Below the pieces are notes generated by a model. The model was not told where the DNA came from. It was given only the letters and a program-made list of their open reading frames with translations, and did not search any database. This document shows positions 24,138-32,829 of a stretch of DNA of 64,000 nt, piece after piece. The stretch spans positions 2,294,001-2,358,000 of the forward strand of contig CP066225.1 of NCBI GenBank assembly GCA_016350165.1. Reading direction: 5' to 3'. This DNA comes from Planctomycetota bacterium (GTDB lineage Bacteria; Planctomycetota; Phycisphaerae; Phycisphaerales; Phycisphaeraceae). A program made the position numbers and the translations under genes. Position 1 is the stretch's first letter. Each line of letters opens with the position of its first letter.

Positions 24138-24355
24138 TCTTTTCTCCTCGAACTTTGTAAATGCACGATTTGGATCGTGCGATATCTTTTCTCGCGCCTA
24201 TTAAATCACAATTTCATATGTGATTCCAATCATTTCCCTGCTGTCTAAACGTTTTTTTGTAGGCATTTATTGCATGTCGTAAATAAAAATAAGTAGCTAC
24301 ACCTATTAAAATGCAGCTACTTTGATATCAATTTATTAATTACAAAGTTATATAA

Positions 24356-25042
24356 CTAGCGTTTAAGTAGTATTAACGAACTTAAAGATAGAAGTAAGAG
24401 TGATGCCGGTTCGGGGATAAGCGTTAATGAGGTTACTTCAAAGTATGTATAACCATTGTAGAAGGATGTACCATCGCCGAAGATGAAGAATTCGGTTGCT
24501 GTATAAAGAGTATCACGTCCTGTTATGTTTACGAAAGTTGATAACTTATTATTGGTCAATGTATGTGGGTTAGGTGTGCTAACATCGAAAATATTATTGT
24601 AATTTGGATGAGTATTATGAGTTTCAAAAAGCAATGAGAAATATTCTGAGCCGGATAAATTGTGCAGGAATTCGATTTTGTTTTTGTTGCGTGGATCAGT
24701 TGCTGAGTAGTTAACGTCGGTCAGTTCCATACTTGCGGGGTTGTTTAAGAAGCTGATATTTTCGTCGGGATGAGGTAATGAAAGCGAATGAATCGTGATG
24801 CCTGAGTATTCTGATTTTGTGCCATAAATTGGTGTCGTGTGGCTATCCAGAGTAATGGATGCTGGGACCGTGATCAGCATTTCACCAGTGGTGAAGAGGT
24901 TGTGATCAAAGCCATCGGCAGGGTCGTCATCATATGGATCTACGACAGAGAATGTGGCGTGGTAAGTGTTTGCGTGTGTTAGAGTTGTTAATGAAAATGC
25001 GAAAGCGCACAGGATAGATAACATCAACAGTTTGCTGTTCAT
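24356..25042 (-). CDS. PEP-CTERM exported protein
   Basis: A 228-residue exported protein with canonical tail (IPEPASLLLLSLSSLILLKR). The ATG at 25042 is preceded by GAGGAG and opens the signal peptide MNSKLLMLSILCAFAFSLTT; the open frame further upstream has no such features. The body has no recognised domain and is rich in Thr, Asn and Ser. It is next to another PEP-CTERM gene on the same strand, but more than 200 bases and a separate leader lie between them. Confidence 0.8.
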   Translation of the reverse strand: MNSKLLMLSILCAFAFSLTTLTHANTYHATFSVVDPYDDDPADGFDHNLFTTGEMLITVPASITLDSHTTPIYGTKSEYSGITIHSLSLPHPDENISFLNNPASMELTDVNYSATDPRNKNKIEFLHNLSGSEYFSLLFETHNTHPNYNNIFDVSTPNPHTLTNNKLSTFVNITGRDTLYTATEFFIFGDGTSFYNGYTYFEVTSLTLIPEPASLLLLSLSSLILLKR

Positions 25043-25177
25043 CTTTAGCTCCTCGAAAATTGAATTTTGATATGATTCGTTCTCACTTCTACTTGCCGCT
25101 TTGGTAGCGGCCATCGCGCAGTATGACAGATGTAAGCTAAGAATTCAATATGTTTTTTCTGTGCTCAAGCGAATGTA

Positions 25178-27019
25178 CTACGATTGAGAGGAGGAATCAT
25201 AGAAGCGTGTTGCCCATTGCTTGAGAGACTTGCGAGCTTGCTCACGGTCATCGAAGTGGATTTTGAGTGTTCCCTTGGGTGAAGGGGTTGCGTTACGAAG
25301 AAGCTCTGGGTCGGTCACGTCTTGCTGACGAAGAACTTGATAGGTTTCGTGCCCCTTCCCTGCAATGAGTACGACGTCTTCGGGTTCAGCTATGAGAATG
25401 GCACGATGTATAGCTTTTGCGCGATCCAGCTCAATAATGCCACCTTCAGATTCGAAAGCTTTGATCCGATCTTCAACAGATACATTTGCGTCTAACTCCT
25501 GAATAGATATGCCGGGCATGATGTCGTTGATGATGGTTTGCGGGTCTTCGCTGCGCGGGTTGTCCGAAGTGATGACAATGATGTCGGAATATTCAGCAGC
25601 TACTGAACCCATGCGTGGACGTTTGGAAATATCACGATCGCCGCCACAACCGAAGACTGTAATGACGCGGCCGAGGGCGAGTGGACGGACAGCGAGGAGA
25701 GCGTTTTCGAGTGAGTCGTCTGTGTGTGAGTAATCAACGAGAACAGTTGGGTATGGAAGTTCGTGTGGTATTTCGGTTGAGTCTTCAGGGAGGCCGGTGA
25801 AGGGGTCGAGGGTCATGTGCATCTCGTTGAATTCGAGTACAGCGAGGTCTAATTCAGAGATGTCGATGAAAACTTGTTCGAGGCGGCCGGGGACGCCGGG
25901 GGTTTGTTCGATGGCTTTGCGAACGTGTCGGGATTTGAGTCGGGAGGGCAGTGAGAGAACATTGAGTGCGGCGACGGCTTGGATTGCATTGATCGCGTTA
26001 TAGCGACCGATGAGTGGAAGGCGTGCGGAGAAAGAGCCCCAGGGTCCGGTGTAGCGAGCGGTTGTGCCGTCGATGGTGAGTGCGGTGACGTTGACGTGGC
26101 ATGATTGGTGGTGAGTGTGCTTGGCTGGTTGAAAGTCGGGGTTGGTTGAGGTCCAGATTTGCTTGGCGGAACAAGATTGAGCCATGCGACGGGCGAAGTG
26201 ATCGTCGGCGTTGAGGATGGCCCATGATGATTCGTCGAGTGATTCGAAAAGCATTGCTTTGGCAGCGGCGTAGGAATTCATGTCGGGGTGGAAGTCGAGA
26301 TGATCGCCGGAGAGATTGGTGAAGATGGCGGCGTCGAAGTGGAGACCTTCGGCGCGACGCTGATGGAGTGCGTGTGAGGAAACTTCCATAACGGCGGCGG
26401 TGCAACCTGCGTCTACCATCTGGGCGAGGATGCGACGGATGTCGATGGCGCCGGGAGTGGTGAGTTCGGTGGGTTGGATGCCGGAGCCGGTGTCGATGTG
26501 GACGGTGCCGATGAGACCGGTTTTGTTGCCGAAGTATTTGAGGAGGTGTTGAGTGATGAAGCCGGTTGTTGTTTTGCCATTGGTTCCGGTGATGCCAAGG
26601 AGCTTGAGTTTTGATGATGGGTTGTCGAAGAATTTGTCGGCGATGCGTCCAGCGAATGCTTGGTCGATTTTGGTGTTCGGTTGTGTGGTGAGTAGTGTGA
26701 CAGAGGGTGGTATGACGGGGCGGCCGATGGGTTCGGGGAGGTGCGCGTCGTAAACGGTGATGTCGGAATCAGAAATGTCGATGATGGCGGTGGCACCGAG
26801 GACGACTGCATCCTGAATGAAGGAACGTGTTGCGCCGCCGGGGCTGCCGATGATGGAGGCGCCGTCGTGTGCCCATGATCTGACGATGAAAAGGGAGCCG
26901 GGAGTAATGCGGCGTGAGTCGTCGGTGATATCGGTGATGGGTATATCGAGAGAACCTTGGATGTGATGAAGGTCGAGGTCGGCAATGATATCGCGAAGTT
27001 GTTTTTGGCTGGTGGGCAT
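25178..27019 (-). CDS. murE: UDP-MurNAc-L-Ala-D-Glu--2,6-diaminopimelate ligase (MurE)
   Basis: Adds the third residue of the peptidoglycan stem peptide in the cytoplasm. Seen: ATP loop TGTNGKT (about 144-150), the segment SSHALHQRR, the Lys that is carbamylated in the family (AAAKAMLF, about 254), the C-terminal domain VLVDYSHTDDSLENAL, GCGGDRD and DNPR (486-489). DNPR is the mark of meso-diaminopimelate specificity. At 613 residues it exceeds the usual 490 or so; an extra acidic segment (about 386-424) lies just before the C-terminal domain. It is not linked to other mur genes. A GAACATTGTTC palindrome lies 125 bases upstream. Confidence 0.95.
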   Translation of the reverse strand: MPTSQKQLRDIIADLDLHHIQGSLDIPITDITDDSRRITPGSLFIVRSWAHDGASIIGSPGGATRSFIQDAVVLGATAIIDISDSDITVYDAHLPEPIGRPVIPPSVTLLTTQPNTKIDQAFAGRIADKFFDNPSSKLKLLGITGTNGKTTTGFITQHLLKYFGNKTGLIGTVHIDTGSGIQPTELTTPGAIDIRRILAQMVDAGCTAAVMEVSSHALHQRRAEGLHFDAAIFTNLSGDHLDFHPDMNSYAAAKAMLFESLDESSWAILNADDHFARRMAQSCSAKQIWTSTNPDFQPAKHTHHQSCHVNVTALTIDGTTARYTGPWGSFSARLPLIGRYNAINAIQAVAALNVLSLPSRLKSRHVRKAIEQTPGVPGRLEQVFIDISELDLAVLEFNEMHMTLDPFTGLPEDSTEIPHELPYPTVLVDYSHTDDSLENALLAVRPLALGRVITVFGCGGDRDISKRPRMGSVAAEYSDIIVITSDNPRSEDPQTIINDIMPGISIQELDANVSVEDRIKAFESEGGIIELDRAKAIHRAILIAEPEDVVLIAGKGHETYQVLRQQDVTDPELLRNATPSPKGTLKIHFDDREQARKSLKQWATRFYDSSSQS

Positions 27020-27143
27020 GATGCTTGGCTAATTTTAGGCGGGTTATGAGGGAATAGACGTCTATATAGTTATCGTGCATATGGGGGCTGAGGGTGTAAT
27101 GGGTGTGATATGGGCAATAAAAAACGAACAATGATCATTTTGC

Positions 27144-27154
27144 GAACATTGTTC
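27144..27154. promoter_or_regulatory. GAACATTGTTC palindrome upstream of murE
   Basis: An 11-base palindrome followed by AT, the same GAACANTGTTCAT core as the site 29 bases upstream of murF. An imperfect relative, GAACAATGATC, starts at 27126. It lies between mqnD and murE, in the murE leader region. Confidence 0.45.
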
Positions 27155-27222
27155 ATTTTGTTTTATTATTTCTGTATGACTTCTTGTAAGTCTATGTTTT
27201 TTAGTTAGTTGAGTGGTTAGGT

Positions 27223-28161
27223 CTAGAGTGACTCGGCGGGTTCGGCGAAGTCGACGGGGCCGCAATCGGGGATGAGGCCTGCGTCGATGCCTTCCTGAAT
27301 GAAGGTTGAGACGGCTTTGCGGCCGCGCTCGCCGTAGTCGATGGTCCAGTCGTTGACGTACATGCCGACGAACTCGTCAGCGAGGTCGGCGCCCATGTCA
27401 CGGGCGTAGTTGAGTGCGAAATCGACTGATTGTTGACGGTTGTCGAGCGCGTACTGAATGCTGTTCAGCAGGATGCGTGTGATGATTGGGGCTTCGTTGA
27501 TGAGGTCTCTGCGAATGGCGTTCGCGCCGAGCGGAAGAGGGAGGTTTCGTGATTCGGTCCACCACTTGCCGAGGTCGACGATGAGTTTGAGTTGTTGGTT
27601 TTGGTAGGTGATTTGGCCTTCATGGATGATGAGGCCTGCATCGAATTTGCCTTCAGCGACGGCGGGGATGATTTCGTCGAACATGACGTTTTCAAACTTG
27701 ACGTCGTCTTTGGTGAGATTGTTTTCAGCGAGGAGGAGTTGAAAGGCGAGCCATGCGGAGGTGCGTTCGCCGGGGATGGCGAGGGTCTTGCCTTTGATGT
27801 CTTTAATATCGAATGATTCGCGAGCGACGACCATTGGTCCATAACCATCACCCATTGATGAGCCGCAGGAGGTCATGATGTATTTGTCTGCGACGTATGG
27901 GTATTGGTGGATTGAGAAGGCGGTGATTTCGAGTTCGCCTTTTTCGGATCGGACGTTGAGGGATTGGATGTCTTCGAGGACGTGCACGAAGTCATAGTTG
28001 GCGGTGTCGATTTTGGGGGTGTATTGCTGACCGTCTGGGCCGATGAAGTTTGCGAGTGGGTACCACATGAACGCGTCATCGGGGTCGGGGGAGTGGCCGA
28101 TGCGGAGGGTTTTACGTTCGAGTGCGTTTGCTGTTTCGATATCTTTGGTGTTCTCGCTCAT
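27223..28161 (-). CDS. mqnD: 1,4-dihydroxy-6-naphthoate synthase (MqnD)
   Basis: An enzyme of the futalosine route to menaquinone; it turns cyclic dehypoxanthine futalosine into 1,4-dihydroxy-6-naphthoate. The fold is that of periplasmic binding proteins, but without a signal peptide. Family marks: GHSPDPDDAFMWYPL (about 23-37), FSIHQYPYVADKY, GDGYGPMVVAR, IPGERTSAWLAFQLL and DAGLIIHEGQITY with its conserved His. The 312-residue length is slightly above usual, owing to a polar N-terminal extension of about 18 residues. Upstream on the same strand is a radical SAM gene, 94 bases away. No other mqn gene is nearby. Confidence 0.93.
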   Translation of the reverse strand: MSENTKDIETANALERKTLRIGHSPDPDDAFMWYPLANFIGPDGQQYTPKIDTANYDFVHVLEDIQSLNVRSEKGELEITAFSIHQYPYVADKYIMTSCGSSMGDGYGPMVVARESFDIKDIKGKTLAIPGERTSAWLAFQLLLAENNLTKDDVKFENVMFDEIIPAVAEGKFDAGLIIHEGQITYQNQQLKLIVDLGKWWTESRNLPLPLGANAIRRDLINEAPIITRILLNSIQYALDNRQQSVDFALNYARDMGADLADEFVGMYVNDWTIDYGERGRKAVSTFIQEGIDAGLIPDCGPVDFAEPAESL

Positions 28162-28255
28162 GGGGGTGATTGTAGCAGGGTGAAGGAGGTTTGGGGAAGT
28201 GGGGGAGAATGAGTGGAGGAGTTTTGAATCAATGCGGATTGAGGGGCGAGCATCA

Positions 28256-29344
28256 TTAATAAGAGAGTGAAACAGGTTTAGTTTGGAGGGTGGATTCGAG
28301 GGTTAGAGGGATGGTGGTGTTGTTGCCGCGGCGGAGGGCGGTGAAGCCGGCTTCGAAGAGCATGGTTTTGGCTTGATGGATATTGATGCCACGGTTGGTT
28401 GCGGTGTCGAGGGCGATATCGCGTGGGTTGGCGCCGGCTTCTGCGTAAACGACGTTTGCACCGGAAGTTAAACCGAGGAGATTGGGTTCGTGGACGGCGA
28501 TGTTGTCGACGGTTTCGGATGCGAGGGTGGCGAGTGCGACGACGGCGGTGATTTGAGCGAGGCGTAGTTCGGAGATTTGGCCGAACTCTGAGAGTGGAGC
28601 TTGTTCGAGATAAACACGACGCATAGTGGCGTGCTGAAAACACTCGTACTGAACGCCGAGTTGAAGTTGATCGACGATTTCGTCGGGGGTGTGCTCGGGG
28701 CCGATAGGTTCGCAGCAGTAATACCAGTCGAGCTCGGATTCTTTGATTGCTTGGATTGTGTTGAGTCGGTCTTGTGGATTGAGGTCGGTGTCGCAACCTT
28801 CGCGGAGGCGGCAAACATGATAAGCGCCGGTGATGCCGAGGGATTTGAGTTGGCTGGCTTGATCGAGAGTGAAGTCGCCGACATTGATGACAATTTTTGT
28901 GTGAGAGGGGATTGCTTCACGGACGGCTTGAACGACGTCGAGAAGGTGGAAGTAATCGTAGTTGTGCATGGTCATGAGGAAGAGGGCATAGAGATCGCCG
29001 TCTTCAGTGAGCATGCGTGCTTGATTGATGATCTGGTCGATGGTGAGCTTGGATTGAGGGAGGGTGAAATCACGTTCGCTGAAAACACAGAACTTGCAGT
29101 TTGCTGGGCATGGTGCGGTTTCGATGCCGATTTGGCCGAGGATGAGGGCCTGATTGTTGAAGCGTTTGCGTGAGATAGCATCGGCGCTCGCGCGGATGAT
29201 GGAAGCTTCGATGGAAGTCTCAGGATATGAGAGCATCTGAACGCAGTGTTCGGGTGATGGGTTCACGCCGGCTTTTGATGCGTAGAGGATGTCGAGGAGG
29301 TGAGGATGGATGAGGCTTTCCAAAGATGATTGATTTGAAACCAT
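28256..29344 (-). CDS. Radical SAM protein, biotin-synthase-like
   Basis: A 362-residue radical SAM enzyme with the 4Fe-4S motif C79-x3-C83-x2-C86 (CPANCKFC) inside IGIETAPCPANCKFCVF, which resembles the BioB/HydE group. Downstream barrel strands with VINVGDF and YYCCEPIGPEHTPDE can be followed. The start at 29344 lacks a strong ribosome binding site. It precedes mqnD on the same strand, so a role in quinone synthesis is possible; yet the sequence around the cluster does not look like MqnC or MqnE, which carry a different pattern. I call the family but not the reaction. Confidence 0.75.
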   Translation of the reverse strand: MVSNQSSLESLIHPHLLDILYASKAGVNPSPEHCVQMLSYPETSIEASIIRASADAISRKRFNNQALILGQIGIETAPCPANCKFCVFSERDFTLPQSKLTIDQIINQARMLTEDGDLYALFLMTMHNYDYFHLLDVVQAVREAIPSHTKIVINVGDFTLDQASQLKSLGITGAYHVCRLREGCDTDLNPQDRLNTIQAIKESELDWYYCCEPIGPEHTPDEIVDQLQLGVQYECFQHATMRRVYLEQAPLSEFGQISELRLAQITAVVALATLASETVDNIAVHEPNLLGLTSGANVVYAEAGANPRDIALDTATNRGINIHQAKTMLFEAGFTALRRGNNTTIPLTLESTLQTKPVSLSY

Positions 29345-29542
29345 GATGTTGGTCCCGTGTTAACTAATTGTTTGAGGAAGTATGGCGGTACTGAATGGGA
29401 TTGTAATTTTAAGTTGTGGGGATGTGTAGCAATAATGATGCTTTGAATTTGTAGATTTGTGTTGTGAGGGTGTGGGTAGGTTGGTGTATGATTCTGCTTG
29501 TTATATATAGATACTGAAGTGGTCGTCATGAGGAGATGCTTG

Positions 29543-30184
29543 ATGAGTTTGATCAGTAAGATGAAAGATGTGGAGATGCCGCTGCGGTGCGAGACGCCGA
29601 TGAGTTGGGGTGAGCGAATGATGGCAGGCGATAAGTTGGCGTTGCTAAATGATCATGCACACTTGGAGAAGAAGGCGGGGCTGAACGCACTTGAGATGTT
29701 GAACAGATGGCCTGAACCGGTACCGCCTGAGGCTTGGGTGCAGCTGATGTGTGGTGTGGCGAAGGATGAAGTTGAGCATTTGGCAATTGTGTGTCGAATT
29801 TTGCATAAGCGCGGTGGGGCTTTGAGTAAGAGTCATCGCAATCCTTATGCAAAAGGGTTGAGGGATCTGATCAGAAAGGGAGTTGCGAGTAGTCAGACTG
29901 GGTTGGTGGATCGGCTTATGGTGAGTTCGCTAATTGAACTTCGGAGTTGTGAACGATTTGCGGTGTTAGGTGAGTGTGCTGATGATGATAAAGAGCTTGG
30001 AAAGTTATATCAGGGGCTATGGGCGAGTGAGCATGGGCACTATAAAACATTTTTGAATATGTGCTATCAGGTACCGGGCGTGTCTAAGCGCGAAGTAGAT
30101 GAGCGATGGAACTGGTTCTTGGATGAAGAAGCGGAGCTGTTGGGCCGACAAGGTCAGTACATGGGGATGCATAGTGGGATATGA
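29543..30184 (+). CDS. miaE: MiaE-like tRNA hydroxylase (non-haem di-iron)
   Basis: A 213-residue ferritin-like protein related to MiaE, which hydroxylates the isopentenyl side chain of ms2i6A in tRNA. Expected iron ligands are seen in two pairs: NDHAHLEKKA with the later DEVEH, and IELRSCERF with the later SEHGHY. The ATG at 29543 follows GAGGAG at the right distance; two earlier in-frame starts are less well placed. The MiaA and MiaB partners are not in this window. It ends at a strong terminator. Confidence 0.85.
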   Translation: MSLISKMKDVEMPLRCETPMSWGERMMAGDKLALLNDHAHLEKKAGLNALEMLNRWPEPVPPEAWVQLMCGVAKDEVEHLAIVCRILHKRGGALSKSHRNPYAKGLRDLIRKGVASSQTGLVDRLMVSSLIELRSCERFAVLGECADDDKELGKLYQGLWASEHGHYKTFLNMCYQVPGVSKREVDERWNWFLDEEAELLGRQGQYMGMHSGI

Positions 30185-30205
30185 CGTGATGAAGAATAAA
30201 AGAAA

Positions 30206-30236
30206 AACCGAGTGGCATGGTTGCCACTCGGTTATT
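30206..30236. terminator. Terminator between convergent genes
   Basis: AACCGAGTGGC / GCCACTCGGTT, an 11-bp perfect stem with a 6-base loop, then ATTT; A-rich on the other side. It serves the MiaE-like gene and probably the convergent response-regulator transcript. Confidence 0.88.
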
Positions 30237-30241
30237 TGATT

Positions 30242-30312
30242 GCCGGCGTAATGGTTCTTTTCCCTCTGCACCAATGATGAACCTAAGATCCAGCTGCTAC
30301 TGGTAGGCCGGC
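30242..30312. ncRNA. Candidate three-way-junction structured RNA in a 3' region
   Basis: A closing stem GCCGGC (30242-30247 with 30307-30312) encloses two further stems: GGTTC/GAACC (30253-30257, 30279-30283) and CCAG/CTGG (30290-30293, 30300-30303). All three are perfect pairs and together make a compact 71-base fold. It lies between the response-regulator stop and the shared terminator, so it would be in the 3' untranslated part of that mRNA. No known riboswitch or ribozyme core was recognised, and the active strand is unclear. Confidence 0.4.
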
Positions 30313-30361
30313 TCATGTTTTGTTTGGTCTATCTAATCGTAAGAAAGAATGTATTTCTTGA

Positions 30362-30940
30362 TTAGTAGACGAGAGCGACAGCGTCTTCGACAGCTTCAAC
30401 AACCTGACGGACGTGGAATGGCTTCTTGAGGTAGCCATCGAATCCGTTTTGCAGGAGGTGTTGTGCTTGGCCGTCGGTGAGCTTGCCACTCATTGCAACA
30501 ACTTTGGTGAGTTGAAGATCTGGATTGCTCTTAACAAACTTGAGGATCTCTTCGCCCTTGAGGTCAGAGAGGTGCATGTTCAGAAGCATGACGTGAGGAC
30601 GTGCTTTTTCACATGCGATACCTGCTGCAAAACCGGAATGAGCGGTATGAACTTCGTAGTTTGCTTGTTCAGCGAGTACTTTTTCAAGTACTTCGATGAT
30701 TTCGGTGTCATCGTCCACGATGAGAACTCGTGTTTGGCCTGACTGGAGGCCATCGAGTGGGATGTTGTGCGCTTTCATGAACTTGATGAGTGAGCTTAGT
30801 GGGATACGGCGATCTTTTGAGCCGGGGATGCGGTATCCCTGGAGTTGGCCTGAATCGAACCACTTGCTAACTGTTCTTGGCGCTACGTTGCAGATCTTTG
30901 CGACTTCACCAGTTGTTAAGATGTCTTTCTGTCTGGGCAT
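30362..30940 (-). CDS. HTH (MerR/excisionase-type) protein with degenerate receiver domain
   Basis: A 192-residue fusion. The N-terminal part is an excisionase/MerR-type DNA-binding helix-turn-helix (about 8-55: LTTGEVAKICNVAPRTVSKWFDSGQLQGYRIPG). The C-terminal part is a response-regulator receiver (71-192): acidic patch DDD (76-78), Ser151 and Lys173 are kept. The place of the phosphorylated Asp is Asn121 (MLLNMHL; the codon is AAC). It therefore cannot be phosphorylated in the usual way and may work constitutively or by protein contact. HTH first and receiver second is the reverse of common response regulators. No kinase gene is nearby. Confidence 0.85.
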   Translation of the reverse strand: MPRQKDILTTGEVAKICNVAPRTVSKWFDSGQLQGYRIPGSKDRRIPLSSLIKFMKAHNIPLDGLQSGQTRVLIVDDDTEIIEVLEKVLAEQANYEVHTAHSGFAAGIACEKARPHVMLLNMHLSDLKGEEILKFVKSNPDLQLTKVVAMSGKLTDGQAQHLLQNGFDGYLKKPFHVRQVVEAVEDAVALVY

Positions 30941-31417
30941 ACCTTGTCAACCTTTCTCCGTTAGGTCCTCCATCAGACGCGTTTCGTACTCCTGGAAACA
31001 TTCACGAACGCCTGACAAAAAATACATCGGCAGGTTGAGTGAGCGGATTAACCGTTATGTTAGGAAAATGCGCACATAATCGTCAGAAGTGATATGTTTG
31101 CTGTGGGTGGGTGTAGACAGCATGGGACGCACAGACGGTGTGTCCGAAAATATCGCGTTTGAGGAGACGACTGGAACGGAATGTCGAGTGACGCACAATC
31201 CTCACAATTGTCTCGCCGATGGTAGGTGAAGCTACACGATGGGTTGGCGAGAGGTCACGATCAGTCTGAATAATCCACTTGATCTGGCATGCTATGTAGG
31301 AACAAGTCATTATCAGAAAAGACTAGATTAAAAGTCGGATATTATGGTTCTGTAAGCGTAAAAGATTATCCGTGGTGCTTATCGGACAGATTTAGATGGT
31401 CTAATCAAGTGTTACAG
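30941..31417. other. Long leader region with nested hairpins
   Basis: About 480 bases without a credible gene. Two structures are visible. One is GGACGCAC / GTGTGTCC (about 31123-31144, with one G-U or mismatch). The other is TCTCGCC / GGCGAGA (31211-31217 with 31246-31252), which encloses GTAG/CTAC. They could be part of the long leader of the HTH-receiver gene. No clear promoter was found. Confidence 0.4.
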
Positions 31418-32680
31418 TCATTGATTAGTGCCTAGTAGATGAAGGAATGGAAGAGGGGAGCCGGGTGGGACAGGTTGTGAACGGAGGGGCAAGCGAACGA
31501 AACCGTGGGCTGTTGAAGTGTGGACGATGTCGCCTGATGTATGCCATGGAATGAGTTGAATCTGATCGTGTGCATCACCAAAATAGCAAGCAGCTCGAAA
31601 CAGTTCGCGTTTAGGATTGGGCTTGATTTCTTCGGCTGACCAAACACGACGCCAAGGCAATGCTGTGTTGAGATTGGTCATACGATTGATAATCGGCCAC
31701 GCAAGCAGGTGGAAAGTTGCGAGTGCTGAAACAGGGTTACCGGGGAGAGCAAGAATTAGTGGGTATTGTTGCGAAATCCCTGTATTTGTAGGGCTAAACA
31801 AACCTGTTGGTTTACCGGGCTGAATGGCAAGGCCATGAAAAATTGGAGCATATCCAAGCTCTTTGAAAATATTTGGAAGCAGGTCATGCTGGCCAACTGA
31901 GATGCTGCCAGCGGTGATGATGAGATCGGATTGTGGCAGTAAGTCATGAAATGTTTTTAATAAATGCTGATGATCATCTGGGATGTGTTCAACACGAACA
32001 ATGGTTTGATGAAGTGCGTGGACGAGTGATGTGAGCATGGGGAGATTCGTGTTACGGATTTTCGTGAGCTGAAGTTGAGCGGTTGGCGTATTGGGATCTT
32101 GTACTTCGTTGCCAGTGGTGAGTATTGCGATTTTTATTGGCTGAGAAGTAAGAAGTTGTGTGTGCCCTACTGAAGCAGCGATAGCGAGATGGTGAGGGGT
32201 AAGTAATGTATGAGGCTTAATAAGGATGTCGTTTACTGATGCATCCGAAGCGCAGAGGTGCATGTTTTGGTTAGGCAATATTGAATCTATGTTAAAAGTG
32301 ACGCGGCGATCATGACGCGACGACTGTTCAATTGGTATTACTGCATCATATGGGGGAGGGACTGCAGCGCCGGTTGAAATACTAATAATGCCTGATGTGA
32401 GGTCGAGATTGGGAGGAGGGGAGGAGCCTGCAGGCAAATCTGTAAGGATGGGATATGGTTTGTTGGATGAAAAATGAGAAGTTTGAACAGCGTAACCATC
32501 CATCGTTGCCCGGTTGAAAGGCGGAAGATCCCTGTCCGCAATTACCGGCTCAAGCAGCACACGATTGGGAGCTTGATCAATAGACAATTTTATGGCTTCG
32601 AGCGGATTGATTTGCTGCGAAATTAGCTGCAGAGCGGTGTCATAGGCAAGCAATGAGCCTGCATTATTCTTAGAATTCAT
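31418..32680 (-). CDS. moeA: Molybdopterin molybdenumtransferase (MoeA)
   Basis: Inserts molybdenum into adenylated molybdopterin. Family marks: DLPPFNRATMDGYAV (near residue 50), ILTTGNEV, an ITAGSISVGQHD loop (usually SGGxSVGxxD; here Ala-Gly-Ser), QPGKPTG and LPGNPVSALATF. Length about 420, as usual. The start is uncertain: the ATG at 32680 gives a family-like N terminus, the one at 32725 adds 15 residues, and neither has a good ribosome binding site. No other molybdenum-cofactor gene is near. The 5' end is divergent from the HAD gene at 32830. Confidence 0.9.
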   Translation of the reverse strand: MNSKNNAGSLLAYDTALQLISQQINPLEAIKLSIDQAPNRVLLEPVIADRDLPPFNRATMDGYAVQTSHFSSNKPYPILTDLPAGSSPPPNLDLTSGIISISTGAAVPPPYDAVIPIEQSSRHDRRVTFNIDSILPNQNMHLCASDASVNDILIKPHTLLTPHHLAIAASVGHTQLLTSQPIKIAILTTGNEVQDPNTPTAQLQLTKIRNTNLPMLTSLVHALHQTIVRVEHIPDDHQHLLKTFHDLLPQSDLIITAGSISVGQHDLLPNIFKELGYAPIFHGLAIQPGKPTGLFSPTNTGISQQYPLILALPGNPVSALATFHLLAWPIINRMTNLNTALPWRRVWSAEEIKPNPKRELFRAACYFGDAHDQIQLIPWHTSGDIVHTSTAHGFVRLPLRSQPVPPGSPLPFLHLLGTNQ

Positions 32681-32829
32681 GGAGCCATCATACGATGATT
32701 TATCGCAAGATTGTATATATGACATCTTCTAATACAGCGCGGTTTTGGGGGTTATGGAGGTATAAAAAATCTGCTATGAGGTGATTACAATTTTGCTGCA
32801 AAGGGGCGAAACGCCTAAACTTGTGTGTT

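Noticed and set aside
28278-29173. Long antisense and out-of-frame readings over the radical SAM gene
   Set aside because: Shadows caused by strong strand composition; the radical SAM frame has clear motifs.
31083-31310. 75-codon minus-strand frame
   Set aside because: Covers the nested hairpins, lacks a ribosome binding site and has no protein-like pattern.
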